From Kribbella monticola (GTDB lineage: Bacteria; Actinomycetota; Actinomycetes; Propionibacteriales; Kribbellaceae), in NCBI RefSeq assembly GCF_003261635.1, contig NZ_QFXK01000036.1, forward strand, positions 62,001-126,000: a stretch of DNA of 64,000 nt. The letters run 5' to 3'. Below are positions 24,675-32,792 of this stretch, piece after piece. The notes below the pieces were generated by a model. It ran no database searches and had not been told where the DNA came from. It saw nothing but the letters and a program-made list of their open reading frames with translations. Positions within the stretch are counted from its first letter, which is position 1, and the number at the start of each line of letters is the position of its first letter. The translations under genes were made by a program, and so were the position numbers.

Positions 24675-25622
24675 ATGCTCGAATCGGTCGGCGTAGAACC
24701 GCCCGATGAAGCGGCGTACCGGGCATTGCTCACCGCGCCCGGCTGCACCGTCGCAGACCTGGCCAAGCGACTCGCACGGGACGAACACGATGTGTGGGCG
24801 ACCGTAGGAAGGCTGGAGAAGCTCGGCCTGCTCACGACCACCACCGAGCAACCCGTGCGTCTGCTGCCCACCCGACCGGACGTCGCCGTCGACGCACTGG
24901 TCGCCGTACGCCGTGCCGAACTCGACCGGGTCCGGGCCGAAGCGCGTGTCCTCGTCTCCGAGCTGCGTGCCGAGGAGCGTCATCGGCCGGAGAACCTGGT
25001 CGAGGTGATCGTCGGCCAGGAAGCGATCGCGGCCCGCTTCGCCCGGCTACTGGACCAAACCCGCGAGCAACTCCTCGTCCTGGACCGGCCGCCGTACGCC
25101 GCCGAGATCGAGAAGTCCGACGCCAGCGTCCGCGACCTGCTGCGCGAAGGCGTGGTCATCCGCGGGATCTACTCCCCCGACTCGCTGGACGTCCCGGGCG
25201 GGATCGACGAGGCGTACAGCGCGGCCGACGCCGGTGAGAGCTCTCGGGTGCATCCGCGCGTGCCGATGAAGCTCGCGGTCTTCGACCGTACGGCGGCGTT
25301 GCTGCCGCTGGCAGTGGAGGAGCTGGTCGACAGTGCGCTCGTGGTTCATCCGTGCGCGTTGCTCGACGCGTTGACCGAAATGTTCTGGCTGCTGTGGGAC
25401 CAGGCCGTACCAGTGGTGCCGGCCAGTCTCGACCCACTCGAGGCGCGACTGATGACGCTGCTCGCGGCCGGCTTCAAGGACGACGCGATCGCGCGCCACC
25501 TCGCACTGAGCAGCCGCACGGTCGGCCGCCGCGTCGCCGAACTCATGGACACCCTCGGCGCCCGCACCCGCTTCCAAGCCGGCATCCACGCCCAACGCCG
25601 CCACCTCCTCGACGACGCCTAG
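24675..25622 (+). CDS. TrmB/LuxR-type transcriptional regulator
   Basis: 315 residues from the ATG at 24675 (GGAGG four bases upstream). The N-terminus resembles a TrmB-type winged helix (AAYRALLTAPGCTVADLAKRLARDEHDVWATVGRLEKLGLL). A coiled-coil stretch follows, then a phospholipase-D-like ligand domain. The C-terminal LuxR helix-turn-helix is LEARLMTLLAAGFKDDAIARHLALSSRTVGRRVAELMDTL. The gene is divergent from the permease and may control it. Confidence 0.85.
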   Translation: MLESVGVEPPDEAAYRALLTAPGCTVADLAKRLARDEHDVWATVGRLEKLGLLTTTTEQPVRLLPTRPDVAVDALVAVRRAELDRVRAEARVLVSELRAEERHRPENLVEVIVGQEAIAARFARLLDQTREQLLVLDRPPYAAEIEKSDASVRDLLREGVVIRGIYSPDSLDVPGGIDEAYSAADAGESSRVHPRVPMKLAVFDRTAALLPLAVEELVDSALVVHPCALLDALTEMFWLLWDQAVPVVPASLDPLEARLMTLLAAGFKDDAIARHLALSSRTVGRRVAELMDTLGARTRFQAGIHAQRRHLLDDA

Positions 25623-25638
25623 GCAGGCCGGGTGCAGG

Positions 25639-26406
25639 TCAGTCGTGTTCGACCACGGTGAGGGTCCAGCCTGTGCTGGTGCGGTCGAGTTCGGCGTTCC
25701 AGCGGTCCGAGATGAGTTTGTGGAGCGCTCTCGGTGTTCCCGGATCCTTGCCGGACTCCAGTAGGTGCCGGGCGACCAGACCGCGGGTGTGTTTCGCGTT
25801 GTGGGAGACGACGGATCGCACTCCCCCGCGTTCACGGACGACGGAGACGGCTACCCACTTGGCCGCCTGGTCGCCGCTCGGGCGCCACGCCGCCGCATAG
25901 GTCGACGACCGGCAGTCGACGATCACCGAGCCGGCGGCCGCGGCATCGAGCGACGCCGAGAGCGGATCGCGCCATACCGATGCGAGCGGCCCGAGCCCAG
26001 GCAGCGTCGTACCCATCGACAGCCGGTACGGCGGTACGCGGTCCGCCATCCGCAAGGCACCCCAAGCGGCGGACACCACGAGCAACCGTGCCCCGGCGCG
26101 ACGCTTCGACCCGGGCGACAACGTGGCATACCCGAGTGCGTCGTACAGCACCCCGGAGTACAACTCGGACACCGGTACGGCGGGCTCGGTCCGCCACCGG
26201 ATGTTCCGCTCGACCTCCTGTTGCAGTGACGGCCCGACACCGAGTACGCCGTATGCGTCGCTCGTGGAGCTCACCTTGGCCAGTGAATCCAGCACGGTCT
26301 CGCGGGCCTCGTTGAGCTCCGGGAACGACAGCGTCGGCAAGTCGACCGCCTTGCCACGGGAGCGACCCGTCTTACCTTCGGACGGCGGCAGCAGGATCAG
26401 GGTCAC
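25639..26406 (-). CDS. yaaA: YaaA-family peroxide stress protein (DUF328)
   Basis: 255 residues starting VTLILLPPSEGKTG at the GTG at 26406. Family blocks are visible: RWRTEPAVPVSELYSGVLYDALGY, SAAWGALRMADRVPPYRLSMG and VVSHNAKHTRGLVARHLL. In E. coli YaaA lowers free iron during peroxide stress; the fold binds DNA in vitro. The start overlaps the stop of the upstream aldo/keto reductase by four bases (GTGA), giving a coupled operon with a redox theme. It is convergent with the LuxR-type regulator. Confidence 0.9.
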   Translation of the reverse strand: MTLILLPPSEGKTGRSRGKAVDLPTLSFPELNEARETVLDSLAKVSSTSDAYGVLGVGPSLQQEVERNIRWRTEPAVPVSELYSGVLYDALGYATLSPGSKRRAGARLLVVSAAWGALRMADRVPPYRLSMGTTLPGLGPLASVWRDPLSASLDAAAAGSVIVDCRSSTYAAAWRPSGDQAAKWVAVSVVRERGGVRSVVSHNAKHTRGLVARHLLESGKDPGTPRALHKLISDRWNAELDRTSTGWTLTVVEHD

Positions 26407-27353
26407 GTCAGTTCGTCCAGCGCGGCCAGATCCTGCGCGGTCGGACTCCACAGCCCGGCCGCGACGTTCTGCTCGACCTGCTCCGGACTCGTGGCGCCCG
26501 CGATCACCGACGCAACGGCAGGCTGAGCAGCCAGCCCGCCGATGGCGACGTCGATCAGGGTGACATCCCGCTCGGCGGCGAACGTCTCCAGCGCCTCGAT
26601 CCGGTCGAAGTCGGCCTCGCTGAGCAACTCCGGACGTGACGCCAGCCGGCTGCCCTCAGGAGCGGCCTGGCCCCGCTTGTACTTGCCCGTCAGCAGACCG
26701 GACGCGAGCGGGAAGAACGGCAGTACGCCGATGCCGAGGTGCTCGCAGGCCGGGATCAGTTCGTCCTCGACGTCGCGCTCGAGCAGGGAGTACTGGTTCT
26801 GTGCGCTGACGAAGTGCTCGGAGCCGGCCGTGCGGGCGGCCCAGTCGGCGTCCACCACCTGCCAGCCGGCGAACTGTGAGCTGCCGATGTAGCGAACCTT
26901 GCCTTCGGCAACGAGTTCGGAGAGCGCCGCCAAGGTTTCCTCGATCGGCGTGACCGGGTCGGGGAAGTGCAGCTGGTACAGGTCGATCCAGTCCGTCCCG
27001 AGCCGGCGCAAGCTCGACTCGACCGCCTTGCGGATGTAGCGGCGCGAGCCGCGCACCCCCCAGTCCGGCCCGTTCGCACCGTGCATGTCGCCGCCGAACT
27101 TGGTCGCGATCACCACGTCACCGCGCCGCCTGCCCAGCGCCTGTCCGAGCAGTTCCTCGCTCGAACCGTGCTCACCGGCATAGATGTCGGCGGTGTCGAA
27201 AAGGGTGATGCCCGCGTCCACCGCCGCGTTCACCACCGCGTCCGCCCGGTCCGCGCCCAGCCTGCGGCCGAGGTTGTTGCAACCCAGCCCGACCACACTG
27301 ACGGTCAGACCGGAGTCGCCGAGCTGCCGGTACTCCATGTCGGTCATGGGCAA
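26403..27353 (-). CDS. Aldo/keto reductase
   Basis: 316 residues. Tetrad residues: Asp/Tyr in ITLFDTADIYAGEHGSSE, Lys in VVIATKFGGDMHG and His in DLYQLHFPDP. The NADPH site near the C-terminus is SVIAGATSPEQVEQN. It belongs to the same broad AKR group as the 6766 gene but is not a close copy. It is coupled to yaaA by a four-base overlap. The N-terminus could be the ATG at 27353 or the one at 27344 (MTDMEYRQLG). Confidence 0.9.
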   Translation of the reverse strand: MPMTDMEYRQLGDSGLTVSVVGLGCNNLGRRLGADRADAVVNAAVDAGITLFDTADIYAGEHGSSEELLGQALGRRRGDVVIATKFGGDMHGANGPDWGVRGSRRYIRKAVESSLRRLGTDWIDLYQLHFPDPVTPIEETLAALSELVAEGKVRYIGSSQFAGWQVVDADWAARTAGSEHFVSAQNQYSLLERDVEDELIPACEHLGIGVLPFFPLASGLLTGKYKRGQAAPEGSRLASRPELLSEADFDRIEALETFAAERDVTLIDVAIGGLAAQPAVASVIAGATSPEQVEQNVAAGLWSPTAQDLAALDELT

Positions 27354-27392
27354 ACCTTATCGATGCCGCTGCCGTCGCCGGTGATCACCGCA

Positions 27393-27398
27393 TAGAGT
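27393..27398 (+). promoter_or_regulatory. TAGAGT -10 box for leaderless pepN
   Basis: The box ends six bases before the ATG at 27405, and no ribosome site precedes the start. The -35 region (around 27370) is weak. Position and spacing match other leaderless starts in this window. Confidence 0.4.
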
Positions 27399-27404
27399 GC
27401 GAGC

Positions 27405-29864
27405 ATGCCGAGCCTTACCGTCGACGGCGCCCGCACCAGGGCCGCCGCGCTCACCGTCCATTCGTACGACGTCGATCTCGACCTGACCCGCGGGGACCGC
27501 ACCTTCGGCTCCACCACCAGGATCGTGTTCTCGGCGAGCAGCCAGTCCAGCTACCTGGACGTGAAACCGGGCGAACTGCTCTCGGTGACGCTGAACGGTG
27601 AGGCCGTCGACGTCGCCGGACTGGACGACGGACGGCTTCCGCTGACCGGCCTGACCGCGGAGAACGAGATCGTGGTGGTCGCGTCGATGCTCTACTCCAA
27701 CGACGGCGAGGGTCTGCACCGCAGCGTCGACGCCGCGGACGGGCTCACCTATCTGTACGCGATGTCGTTCCTGGACGCCGCGCCCCGGATCTTCGCATGC
27801 TTCGACCAGCCCGACCTCAAGGCGCCGTACAAGGTCAAGGTGACCGCGCCGCCGGAGTGGATCGTGCTCGGCAACGGAGCCGCCACCCAGGTGTCGCCCG
27901 GCCGGTGGGAGCTGGCCGAGACCAAGCCGCTGTCGACGTACTTCGTCACGCTGGTCGCCGGGCCCTACCACCAGATTCTGGACTCCCACGATGGGATCCC
28001 GCTCGGAGTCGTTTCGCGTCAGTCGCTGGCCGAGGCGCTGGACCGCGAGGCCGAGGACATCTTCACGGTCAGCAAGCAGGCCTTCGACGAGTTCCATCGG
28101 CTGTTCGGTTACCGCTACCCGTTCGGTGAGTACCACCAGGCGTTCGTGCCCGAGTTCAACGCCGGCGCGATGGAGAACCCGGGCTGCGTGACGTTCCGCG
28201 ACTCGATGGTCTTCCGCTCGGCCGTCACCGACCAGGAACGCAGCGGCCGCGCCCGGACCGTCGTCCACGAGATGGCCCACCAGTGGTTCGGCGACACCGT
28301 GACGATGCGGTGGTGGAACGACCTGTGGCTGAACGAGTCGTTCGCCGAGTACATGGCGCACCGGGTCTCGACCGCCGCCACGAAGTACCTCGACAACTGG
28401 ATCGACTTCGCCTACATCCGCAAGTGGTGGGGACTGCAGGCCGACCAGCGGTCGTCGACGCACCCGATCGCCGCGGACGCGGTCAAGGACGCGCTCGCCT
28501 CGCTGGACGACTTCGACGGCATTTCGTACGCGAAGGGTGCGGCCGCGCTGAAGCAGCTCGCCGCCTACCTCGGTGACGACATCTTCCTGGCCGGTGTCCG
28601 TGCGCACATCACCTCCAACGAGTTCGGCAACGCGACGTTCGCCGACCTGGTCGCGAAGTGGACCGAGGCCGGCGCCGTCGGCCTGGAGGCCTGGGCCCAG
28701 AGCTGGCTCCGTACGCCGGGTGTCGACACCATCAGCGCCGAGCGGACCGCGACGGGTGTGAAGCTGCGCCGCGTTGCACCGGCCGCCTATCCGGCCAACC
28801 GTCCGCACAAGCTCACCGTCGGAGGCTTCGACGAGTCCGGCAAGGCTGTCTCGGTGCCGGTGCTGCTCGACGCGGACGAGGTCGACGTCGAGCTCGACCC
28901 GGCGGTCGCCGTGATCGTCCCGGACGCGGCCGACGACACCTGGGCCAAGATCCGGCTGGATGCCGACAGCCTGAGCCGGCTGACCGCAGTACTGCCGAAG
29001 ATCAGCGACGGGGTGACCCGGGCGGTCATCTTGAACAGCCTCCGGGACGCGATCGCGGACGCCGAGCTCGACCCGCAGCTCGGCTTCGACGTCGTGCTCG
29101 CTGCGCTCCCCCACGAGGACAGCGACATCGCGGTCAACACGATGGTCTCGTGGTGCGTGAACCGGCTGCTCGGTGGCTACCTCCCGTACGAACCACAGCG
29201 CGGGCAGCTCGCAGCGGTTCTCGCGGACCGGGTCGGTTCGACCGCGGCGGGGAGCAGTCTGCAGCTCGCCGTCGTCCGGGGGCTGGTCATGGTGTCGGCC
29301 GACGTGGAGCAGTTGAAGGGCTGGCTTGTCGGCAACGGCGTACCGGACGGGCTCGCCGTCGATGCCGAACTGCGCTGGGACATCACCTTGCGGCTGGCCC
29401 GGCTCGGTGCGATCGGCGACGCGGAGATCGACGCCGAACTCGAGCGCGACCACTCCTCAGAGGGCGAGGTGCATGCGACCGAGTGCCGGGCCGCGCTGCC
29501 GACACCGGAAGCCAAGGCTCGCGCCTGGGCCTTGATCGCGACCGATGCCGACGCGGCGAACTACGACCTGTACGCCGCGGCGACGGGCTTCTGGCACCCG
29601 AGTCAGGCGGACGTGACCGCGCCGTACGTCGAGCGGTACTTCGCCGAGATCGCCGGGACCGAGAAGCTCCGATCCGGCTGGGTAGTGGCGCGGAGCGCAG
29701 GGCTCGCCTTCCCCCGTTTCGCGATCGAGGAATCGGTGGTGCGCTTGGCGAAGGACCTCGCGGGCGACGAGTCCGTCGCGGCCGGGATCAGGCGGGCCGT
29801 CAGCGACGAGGCCGATGACCTGAAGCGAGCGCTCGCGGTGCGTTCGGCGTACCCGCAGAACTGA
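27405..29864 (+). CDS. pepN: Aminopeptidase N (M1 metallopeptidase)
   Basis: 819 residues. The exopeptidase signature GAMEN lies near residue 254 (NAGAMENPGCVTF). The zinc site HExxH is HEMAHQW near 288, with the third ligand Glu 19 residues on (NESFAEYMAHR). The C-terminal half is the ERAP1-like helical domain of actinobacterial PepN. It removes N-terminal residues from peptides in the cytoplasm. A hairpin at 29872 follows the stop. Confidence 0.96.
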   Translation: MPSLTVDGARTRAAALTVHSYDVDLDLTRGDRTFGSTTRIVFSASSQSSYLDVKPGELLSVTLNGEAVDVAGLDDGRLPLTGLTAENEIVVVASMLYSNDGEGLHRSVDAADGLTYLYAMSFLDAAPRIFACFDQPDLKAPYKVKVTAPPEWIVLGNGAATQVSPGRWELAETKPLSTYFVTLVAGPYHQILDSHDGIPLGVVSRQSLAEALDREAEDIFTVSKQAFDEFHRLFGYRYPFGEYHQAFVPEFNAGAMENPGCVTFRDSMVFRSAVTDQERSGRARTVVHEMAHQWFGDTVTMRWWNDLWLNESFAEYMAHRVSTAATKYLDNWIDFAYIRKWWGLQADQRSSTHPIAADAVKDALASLDDFDGISYAKGAAALKQLAAYLGDDIFLAGVRAHITSNEFGNATFADLVAKWTEAGAVGLEAWAQSWLRTPGVDTISAERTATGVKLRRVAPAAYPANRPHKLTVGGFDESGKAVSVPVLLDADEVDVELDPAVAVIVPDAADDTWAKIRLDADSLSRLTAVLPKISDGVTRAVILNSLRDAIADAELDPQLGFDVVLAALPHEDSDIAVNTMVSWCVNRLLGGYLPYEPQRGQLAAVLADRVGSTAAGSSLQLAVVRGLVMVSADVEQLKGWLVGNGVPDGLAVDAELRWDITLRLARLGAIGDAEIDAELERDHSSEGEVHATECRAALPTPEAKARAWALIATDADAANYDLYAAATGFWHPSQADVTAPYVERYFAEIAGTEKLRSGWVVARSAGLAFPRFAIEESVVRLAKDLAGDESVAAGIRRAVSDEADDLKRALAVRSAYPQN

Positions 29865-29871
29865 TCGGTTT

Positions 29872-29919
29872 CCGCCCGGACATCGCTGATCGTTGCCTGA
29901 TCAGGGGTCGTCCGGGCGG
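29872..29919 (+). terminator. Hairpin downstream of pepN
   Basis: CCGCCCGGAC and GTCCGGGCGG form a perfect 10-base-pair stem around a 28-base loop, starting eight bases after the pepN stop. There is no T-tract. Termination or transcript-end protection is likely. Confidence 0.5.
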
Positions 29920-29969
29920 GGCCGTTCGGCCCTGCGGGGACGGACCTGCTGTCGAGGTCACCGCCAGTT

Positions 29970-30033
29970 GTGACTAGTGTGACTGGTGTGACGACAAGGA
30001 CCCTCCTGAGCAGGCAAGATAGGCCGTTGTGAC
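29970..30033. promoter_or_regulatory. Phased GTGAC repeats upstream of sepH
   Basis: GTGAC occurs at 29970, 29979 and 29988, exactly nine bases apart, with a fourth copy at 30029. The array sits about 100-160 bases before the sepH start, where a promoter would be expected. A direct-repeat activator or response-regulator site is possible; no regulator is identified. Confidence 0.35.
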
Positions 30034-30131
30034 ATAACCTCCACAATGACCGGCGGGCACGGCGCGCCGGTCTTGGTGGAGGCGTGGGTGTCGGGAGAGA
30101 CTGTCAAGAACCGCACAGGAGAACACAGGCA

Positions 30132-31805
30132 ATGCGCGAGGCGAAGCTCGTTGGGCTGAGCCAGGATGGCACCAAGCTCATCCTGGCTGCGGCCGAGACG
30201 GGTGAGGAGTTCGCCGTACCGGTCGACGACCGGTTGCGTGCGGCCCTGCGCGGTGACCGTGCCCGACTCGGCCAGCTGGAGATTCAAATGGAGAGCGCGC
30301 TCCGCCCACGAGACATCCAGGCTCGGATCCGAGCCGGTGAAAGTCCCGAGGCGGTCGCTGCCGTCGCCCAGATGCCGATGGAACGGGTGATGGCGTTCGC
30401 CGGCCCCGTCCTGGCCGAGCGCGACCACGTCGCGAGCCTCGCCCAGCGCGCCTCCGTGCGGCGCCGGGGCGGTGGCGATGCCCCGACCCGCAACCTGGGC
30501 GCCTGGGTGACCGAGCGGCTGCGGATCCGCGGCGTCGACCCGGCCACGGCCGAGTGGGACGCGTGGCGCCGTGACGACGGCCGCTGGGCCGTGCGCGTCT
30601 CGTACTTCGTCGACGCCGGTGAGGGTGACTCCGGTGACGAGAAGATCGCGATGTTCGCCTATGACGCACCCGGGCGGTACGCCGTACCGGACGACGACGA
30701 GGCACGCTGGCTGGTCGGTGAGCAGGCGCAGGTGATCGCGCCGCAACCGACGTCGGAGCGCCGGCTCACCGCGGTCGCCGACTTCGATCTCAGCCTGGCG
30801 CCGGATCACGGAGCCGACAGCTATGAAGCGGGCTTCGAAGACACGATCAGCCTGCCGCGCGGGCGGGCACACCAGTCGGACCGGGACGCGAACCGCGACA
30901 CCGGCCGCGGCTTCGGGCGAGACCTGGCGCCGGAGTACGGGCATGAGCCGGGGCGGGAATTCGGTCGCGGGCCCGGCCGGGACGCCAGCCGGGACGTGCC
31001 GCGTTCCGGTGACGCCGAGCGTGGGGCGCGTCGGGTGCACTCGGTGCCGAGCCCGGACGACGAGCCGACACTGATCGACGTGCCGATCGAGCCGCCGCCC
31101 TCCGTGCGCCCCGCCGTACGGGCTGTCGAGCGGCCGGCCCAACCTCCCGTCGAGGCGTCGCCGCCTGCTCCCCTGGAAGAGCGCGCAGCCGCCCCCGAGA
31201 ACCGCTTCACCGAACGCCGCATCACCCCGGACCGCCCCGCTCCCCACCGCCTCACCGAGGCCCAGCGCGCAGCCGCAGCCCCCCAGCAACGCCTGACGGA
31301 AGCACAACGGGCCACCGAGACCGGCGGACGCCTGACGGAAGCTCAGCGTGCCGCCGGGGGCGGACCGCAGCAACGGTTGACCGAGGCTCAGCGTGCGGCC
31401 GAGGAAGGGCGCGGGGGGCCGCGTCCGGCGGATCCACGGCAGCCTCGACCTGGCGATCCGCGGGAAATGGCAGCGCGGGCGGGCAGTCACGCGTCCGCAG
31501 ACCCGAGCCGTCCAGACGGGCCGCGTCCGGCAGATCCTCGGGAGACGACGGCACGCGCCGGCGACCTCGCCACGCAGCCGGGTGGATCCGACGCCGGACG
31601 ACCTGGCGGGACCCGGCCCGGCGTTGCTCAACCCGCTGCGCCCGGTCCCGACGCTCGAACGGCCAACGCCGGTTCCGAGGAAGAGCAGGCGGCGACCGCA
31701 GCCCAGCCTGCCGAGGAGCCGAAGAAGAAGCCGGCCAAGCGCGCTTCGAAGCGCGCCAGCGTGCCGAGCTGGGACGAGATCATGTTCGGCAAGAAGGCCG
31801 ACTGA
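30132..31805 (+). CDS. sepH: Septation protein SepH (DUF3071)
   Basis: 557 residues. The N-terminal domain (MREAKLVGLSQDGTKLIL ... RDIQARIRAGESPEAVAAVAQMPMERVMAFAGPVLAERDHVA) is the DUF3071/SepH domain with an internal helix-turn-helix. The centre is Arg/Gly/Asp-rich and disordered. The C-terminal end is acidic, then Lys-rich (KKKPAKRASKRASVPSWDEIMFG), as in other SepH proteins. In Streptomyces SepH binds FtsZ and helps septation. The ATG at 30132 follows AGGAG about 11 bases upstream. A run of RLTEAQRA repeats at residues 370-425 is unusual. A 17-base-pair hairpin ends the transcript. Confidence 0.93.
   Translation: MREAKLVGLSQDGTKLILAAAETGEEFAVPVDDRLRAALRGDRARLGQLEIQMESALRPRDIQARIRAGESPEAVAAVAQMPMERVMAFAGPVLAERDHVASLAQRASVRRRGGGDAPTRNLGAWVTERLRIRGVDPATAEWDAWRRDDGRWAVRVSYFVDAGEGDSGDEKIAMFAYDAPGRYAVPDDDEARWLVGEQAQVIAPQPTSERRLTAVADFDLSLAPDHGADSYEAGFEDTISLPRGRAHQSDRDANRDTGRGFGRDLAPEYGHEPGREFGRGPGRDASRDVPRSGDAERGARRVHSVPSPDDEPTLIDVPIEPPPSVRPAVRAVERPAQPPVEASPPAPLEERAAAPENRFTERRITPDRPAPHRLTEAQRAAAAPQQRLTEAQRATETGGRLTEAQRAAGGGPQQRLTEAQRAAEEGRGGPRPADPRQPRPGDPREMAARAGSHASADPSRPDGPRPADPRETTARAGDLATQPGGSDAGRPGGTRPGVAQPAAPGPDARTANAGSEEEQAATAAQPAEEPKKKPAKRASKRASVPSWDEIMFGKKAD
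31246..31412 (+). repeat. RLTEAQRA peptide repeat in sepH
   Basis: The octapeptide RLTEAQRA occurs four times, separated by Gly/Pro/Gln-rich spacers of about 6-10 residues. DNA copies differ at synonymous positions (CTCACCGAGG versus CTGACGGAAG), so the peptide is conserved beyond the nucleotide repeat. Confidence 0.85.
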
Positions 31806-31820
31806 TTCACTGAGTTCGTC

Positions 31821-31858
31821 GACGGGAGGGCTGCTCGCTATCGAGCAGCCCTCCCGTC
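31821..31858 (+). terminator. Strong hairpin terminator after sepH
   Basis: Two 17-base arms (31821-31837 and 31842-31858) are perfectly complementary around a CTAT loop, 15 bases after the sepH stop. This is the strongest hairpin in the window and isolates sepH from the Cys-leader transcript. Confidence 0.9.
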
Positions 31859-31913
31859 TTGCTGCCCCGGTGCCCGGGCCCCCTGGACGGCTGTCTCAGA
31901 TGGCGGGCAGGGT

Positions 31914-31942
31914 TTGGCAGGTGGGGGTGTCTCTGCCATGAT
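31914..31942 (+). promoter_or_regulatory. Promoter of the poly-Cys leader transcript
   Basis: TTGGCA (31914-31919) and CATGAT (31937-31942) are 17 bases apart. Transcription should begin about eight bases later, at the A of the ATG at 31950, so the leader ORF would be leaderless. Confidence 0.6.
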
Positions 31943-31949
31943 CTTGCGC

Positions 31950-31988
31950 ATGCGTTACTCGCTGTGTTGTTGCTGTTGTTGTCGCTGA
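31950..31988 (+). CDS. Poly-cysteine leader peptide (12 codons, MRYSLCCCCCCR)
   Basis: ATG at 31950 gives MRYSLCCCCCCR and a TGA; six consecutive Cys codons (five TGT, one TGC) precede Arg and the stop. An upstream in-frame ATG at 31938 would give 16 codons, but that codon lies inside the likely -10 box. Short leaderless ORFs with Cys runs are known in mycobacteria as cysteine-responsive attenuators: ribosome stalling on Cys codons when cysteine is scarce lets the downstream gene be expressed. The stop is immediately followed by a perfect GC hairpin. Too short for normal gene calling. Confidence 0.75.
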   Translation: MRYSLCCCCCCR

Positions 31989-32025
31989 CGCGCGCCATCT
32001 GAGGCGCGCGAGGCCCTGCCCTTTT
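31989..32025 (+). terminator. Attenuator hairpin after the poly-Cys leader
   Basis: CGCGCGCC (31989-31996) and GGCGCGCG (32003-32010) form an 8-base-pair stem with an ATCTGA loop, beginning at the base after the leader stop codon. A TTTT run lies at 32022-32025. Ribosome position on the Cys codons would decide whether the stem forms, the classic attenuator logic. Whether it acts on transcription or on access to the next gene's start is open. Confidence 0.6.
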
Positions 32026-32070
32026 CCCAGGCCCGCCCGCCGACACCAGCAAACACAGGATCTGCCTTCC

Positions 32071-32487
32071 ATGAATCTCCAGGCTTTCGCCGACCTGCTC
32101 GCGTCCCACGGACTCCGCCTGCTGCCGGGCTCGACCGCGGTACCGGTCGACGTCCTCGTGCAGTTGCCTGACGCAACGATCGTCCGGTTCACCGCCCGCG
32201 GCACGACGCTCCGGCTCCGCCAGTACGCCGCCGAGGCGCTCACCTCGATCGTGATCGCCGCCGAATGCGGTTGCGGCGACCACCACCCGCAGACCGGTCC
32301 GAATCGCGTCACCCTGAGCGCGTACGCCGTACCGCTGGCCGAGCGCGTCCTCGACGGCGAACTCCTGTTCGGCTGGACCCATCACGAAGCCGGCCGCCTC
32401 CGCCTCGCCGACGCCACCACCCACTTCTTCGCCTTGCTGGACACCCTCCCCACCACCAACACCCGCACCCTCGTCGGCGTCGCCTAG
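32071..32487 (+). CDS. Unknown protein under predicted cysteine attenuation
   Basis: 138 residues, family not recognised. It starts 82 bases after the poly-Cys leader stop, with only a weak AGGA upstream. The N-terminal half is a mixed alpha/beta sequence without signal peptide or membrane helix. A dense cluster CGCGDHH (Cys66, Cys68, Asp70, His71, His72) plus His104-His105 could bind a metal or react with sulfide. The leader arrangement implies induction by low cysteine, hence a role in sulfur or cysteine metabolism; that is inference from context only. No neighbour shares the transcript. Confidence 0.7.
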   Translation: MNLQAFADLLASHGLRLLPGSTAVPVDVLVQLPDATIVRFTARGTTLRLRQYAAEALTSIVIAAECGCGDHHPQTGPNRVTLSAYAVPLAERVLDGELLFGWTHHEAGRLRLADATTHFFALLDTLPTTNTRTLVGVA

Positions 32488-32550
32488 TACTCGACCACCA
32501 CCCCGGTCGGCCTCCCCTGAGCAGCAGAACGATGGGCGGCGTCGCGTGAG

Positions 32551-32772
32551 CTACTTGCCGCGGACGAGGGGGAGGAAGGCGTCGTCGACCAGTGAGGTGA
32601 TGGTGGCGTCGGAGACGGGGTGGTTGGTGAGGAGCATCTCGTGGCGCAGCAGGCTGGTCGGTGCCGTGAGAACCTGGGCCGGCAGGTCGCCGCTGGGAAT
32701 CTCGCCCCGAGCCACCGCTCGAGCCACCATGCTCGCCATCACCTCACCCATGATCGCGAAATTCGCCGGATC
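32551..32772 (-). pseudogene. TetR-family regulator remnant (C-terminal part only)
   Basis: The minus-strand frame reads LDPANFAIMGEVMASMVARAVARGEIP ... HPVSDATITSLVDDAFLPLVRGK and a stop, matching the C-terminal ligand domain end of TetR repressors. No N-terminal helix-turn-helix can be found in any frame to the right, where instead an exporter fragment begins. An apparent start ATG at 32751 lies inside the conserved part. It is most likely a deletion remnant. Confidence 0.65.
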
Positions 32773-32792
32773 CAGATCGGGCGCTCGGCCAT

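Noticed and set aside
27357..29453. Long open frame of about 700 codons on the strand opposite aminopeptidase N
   Set aside because: It is an antisense frame kept open by the GC bias; it has low-complexity Arg/Gly/Val/Asp content and no family similarity, while the plus strand encodes clear PepN motifs.
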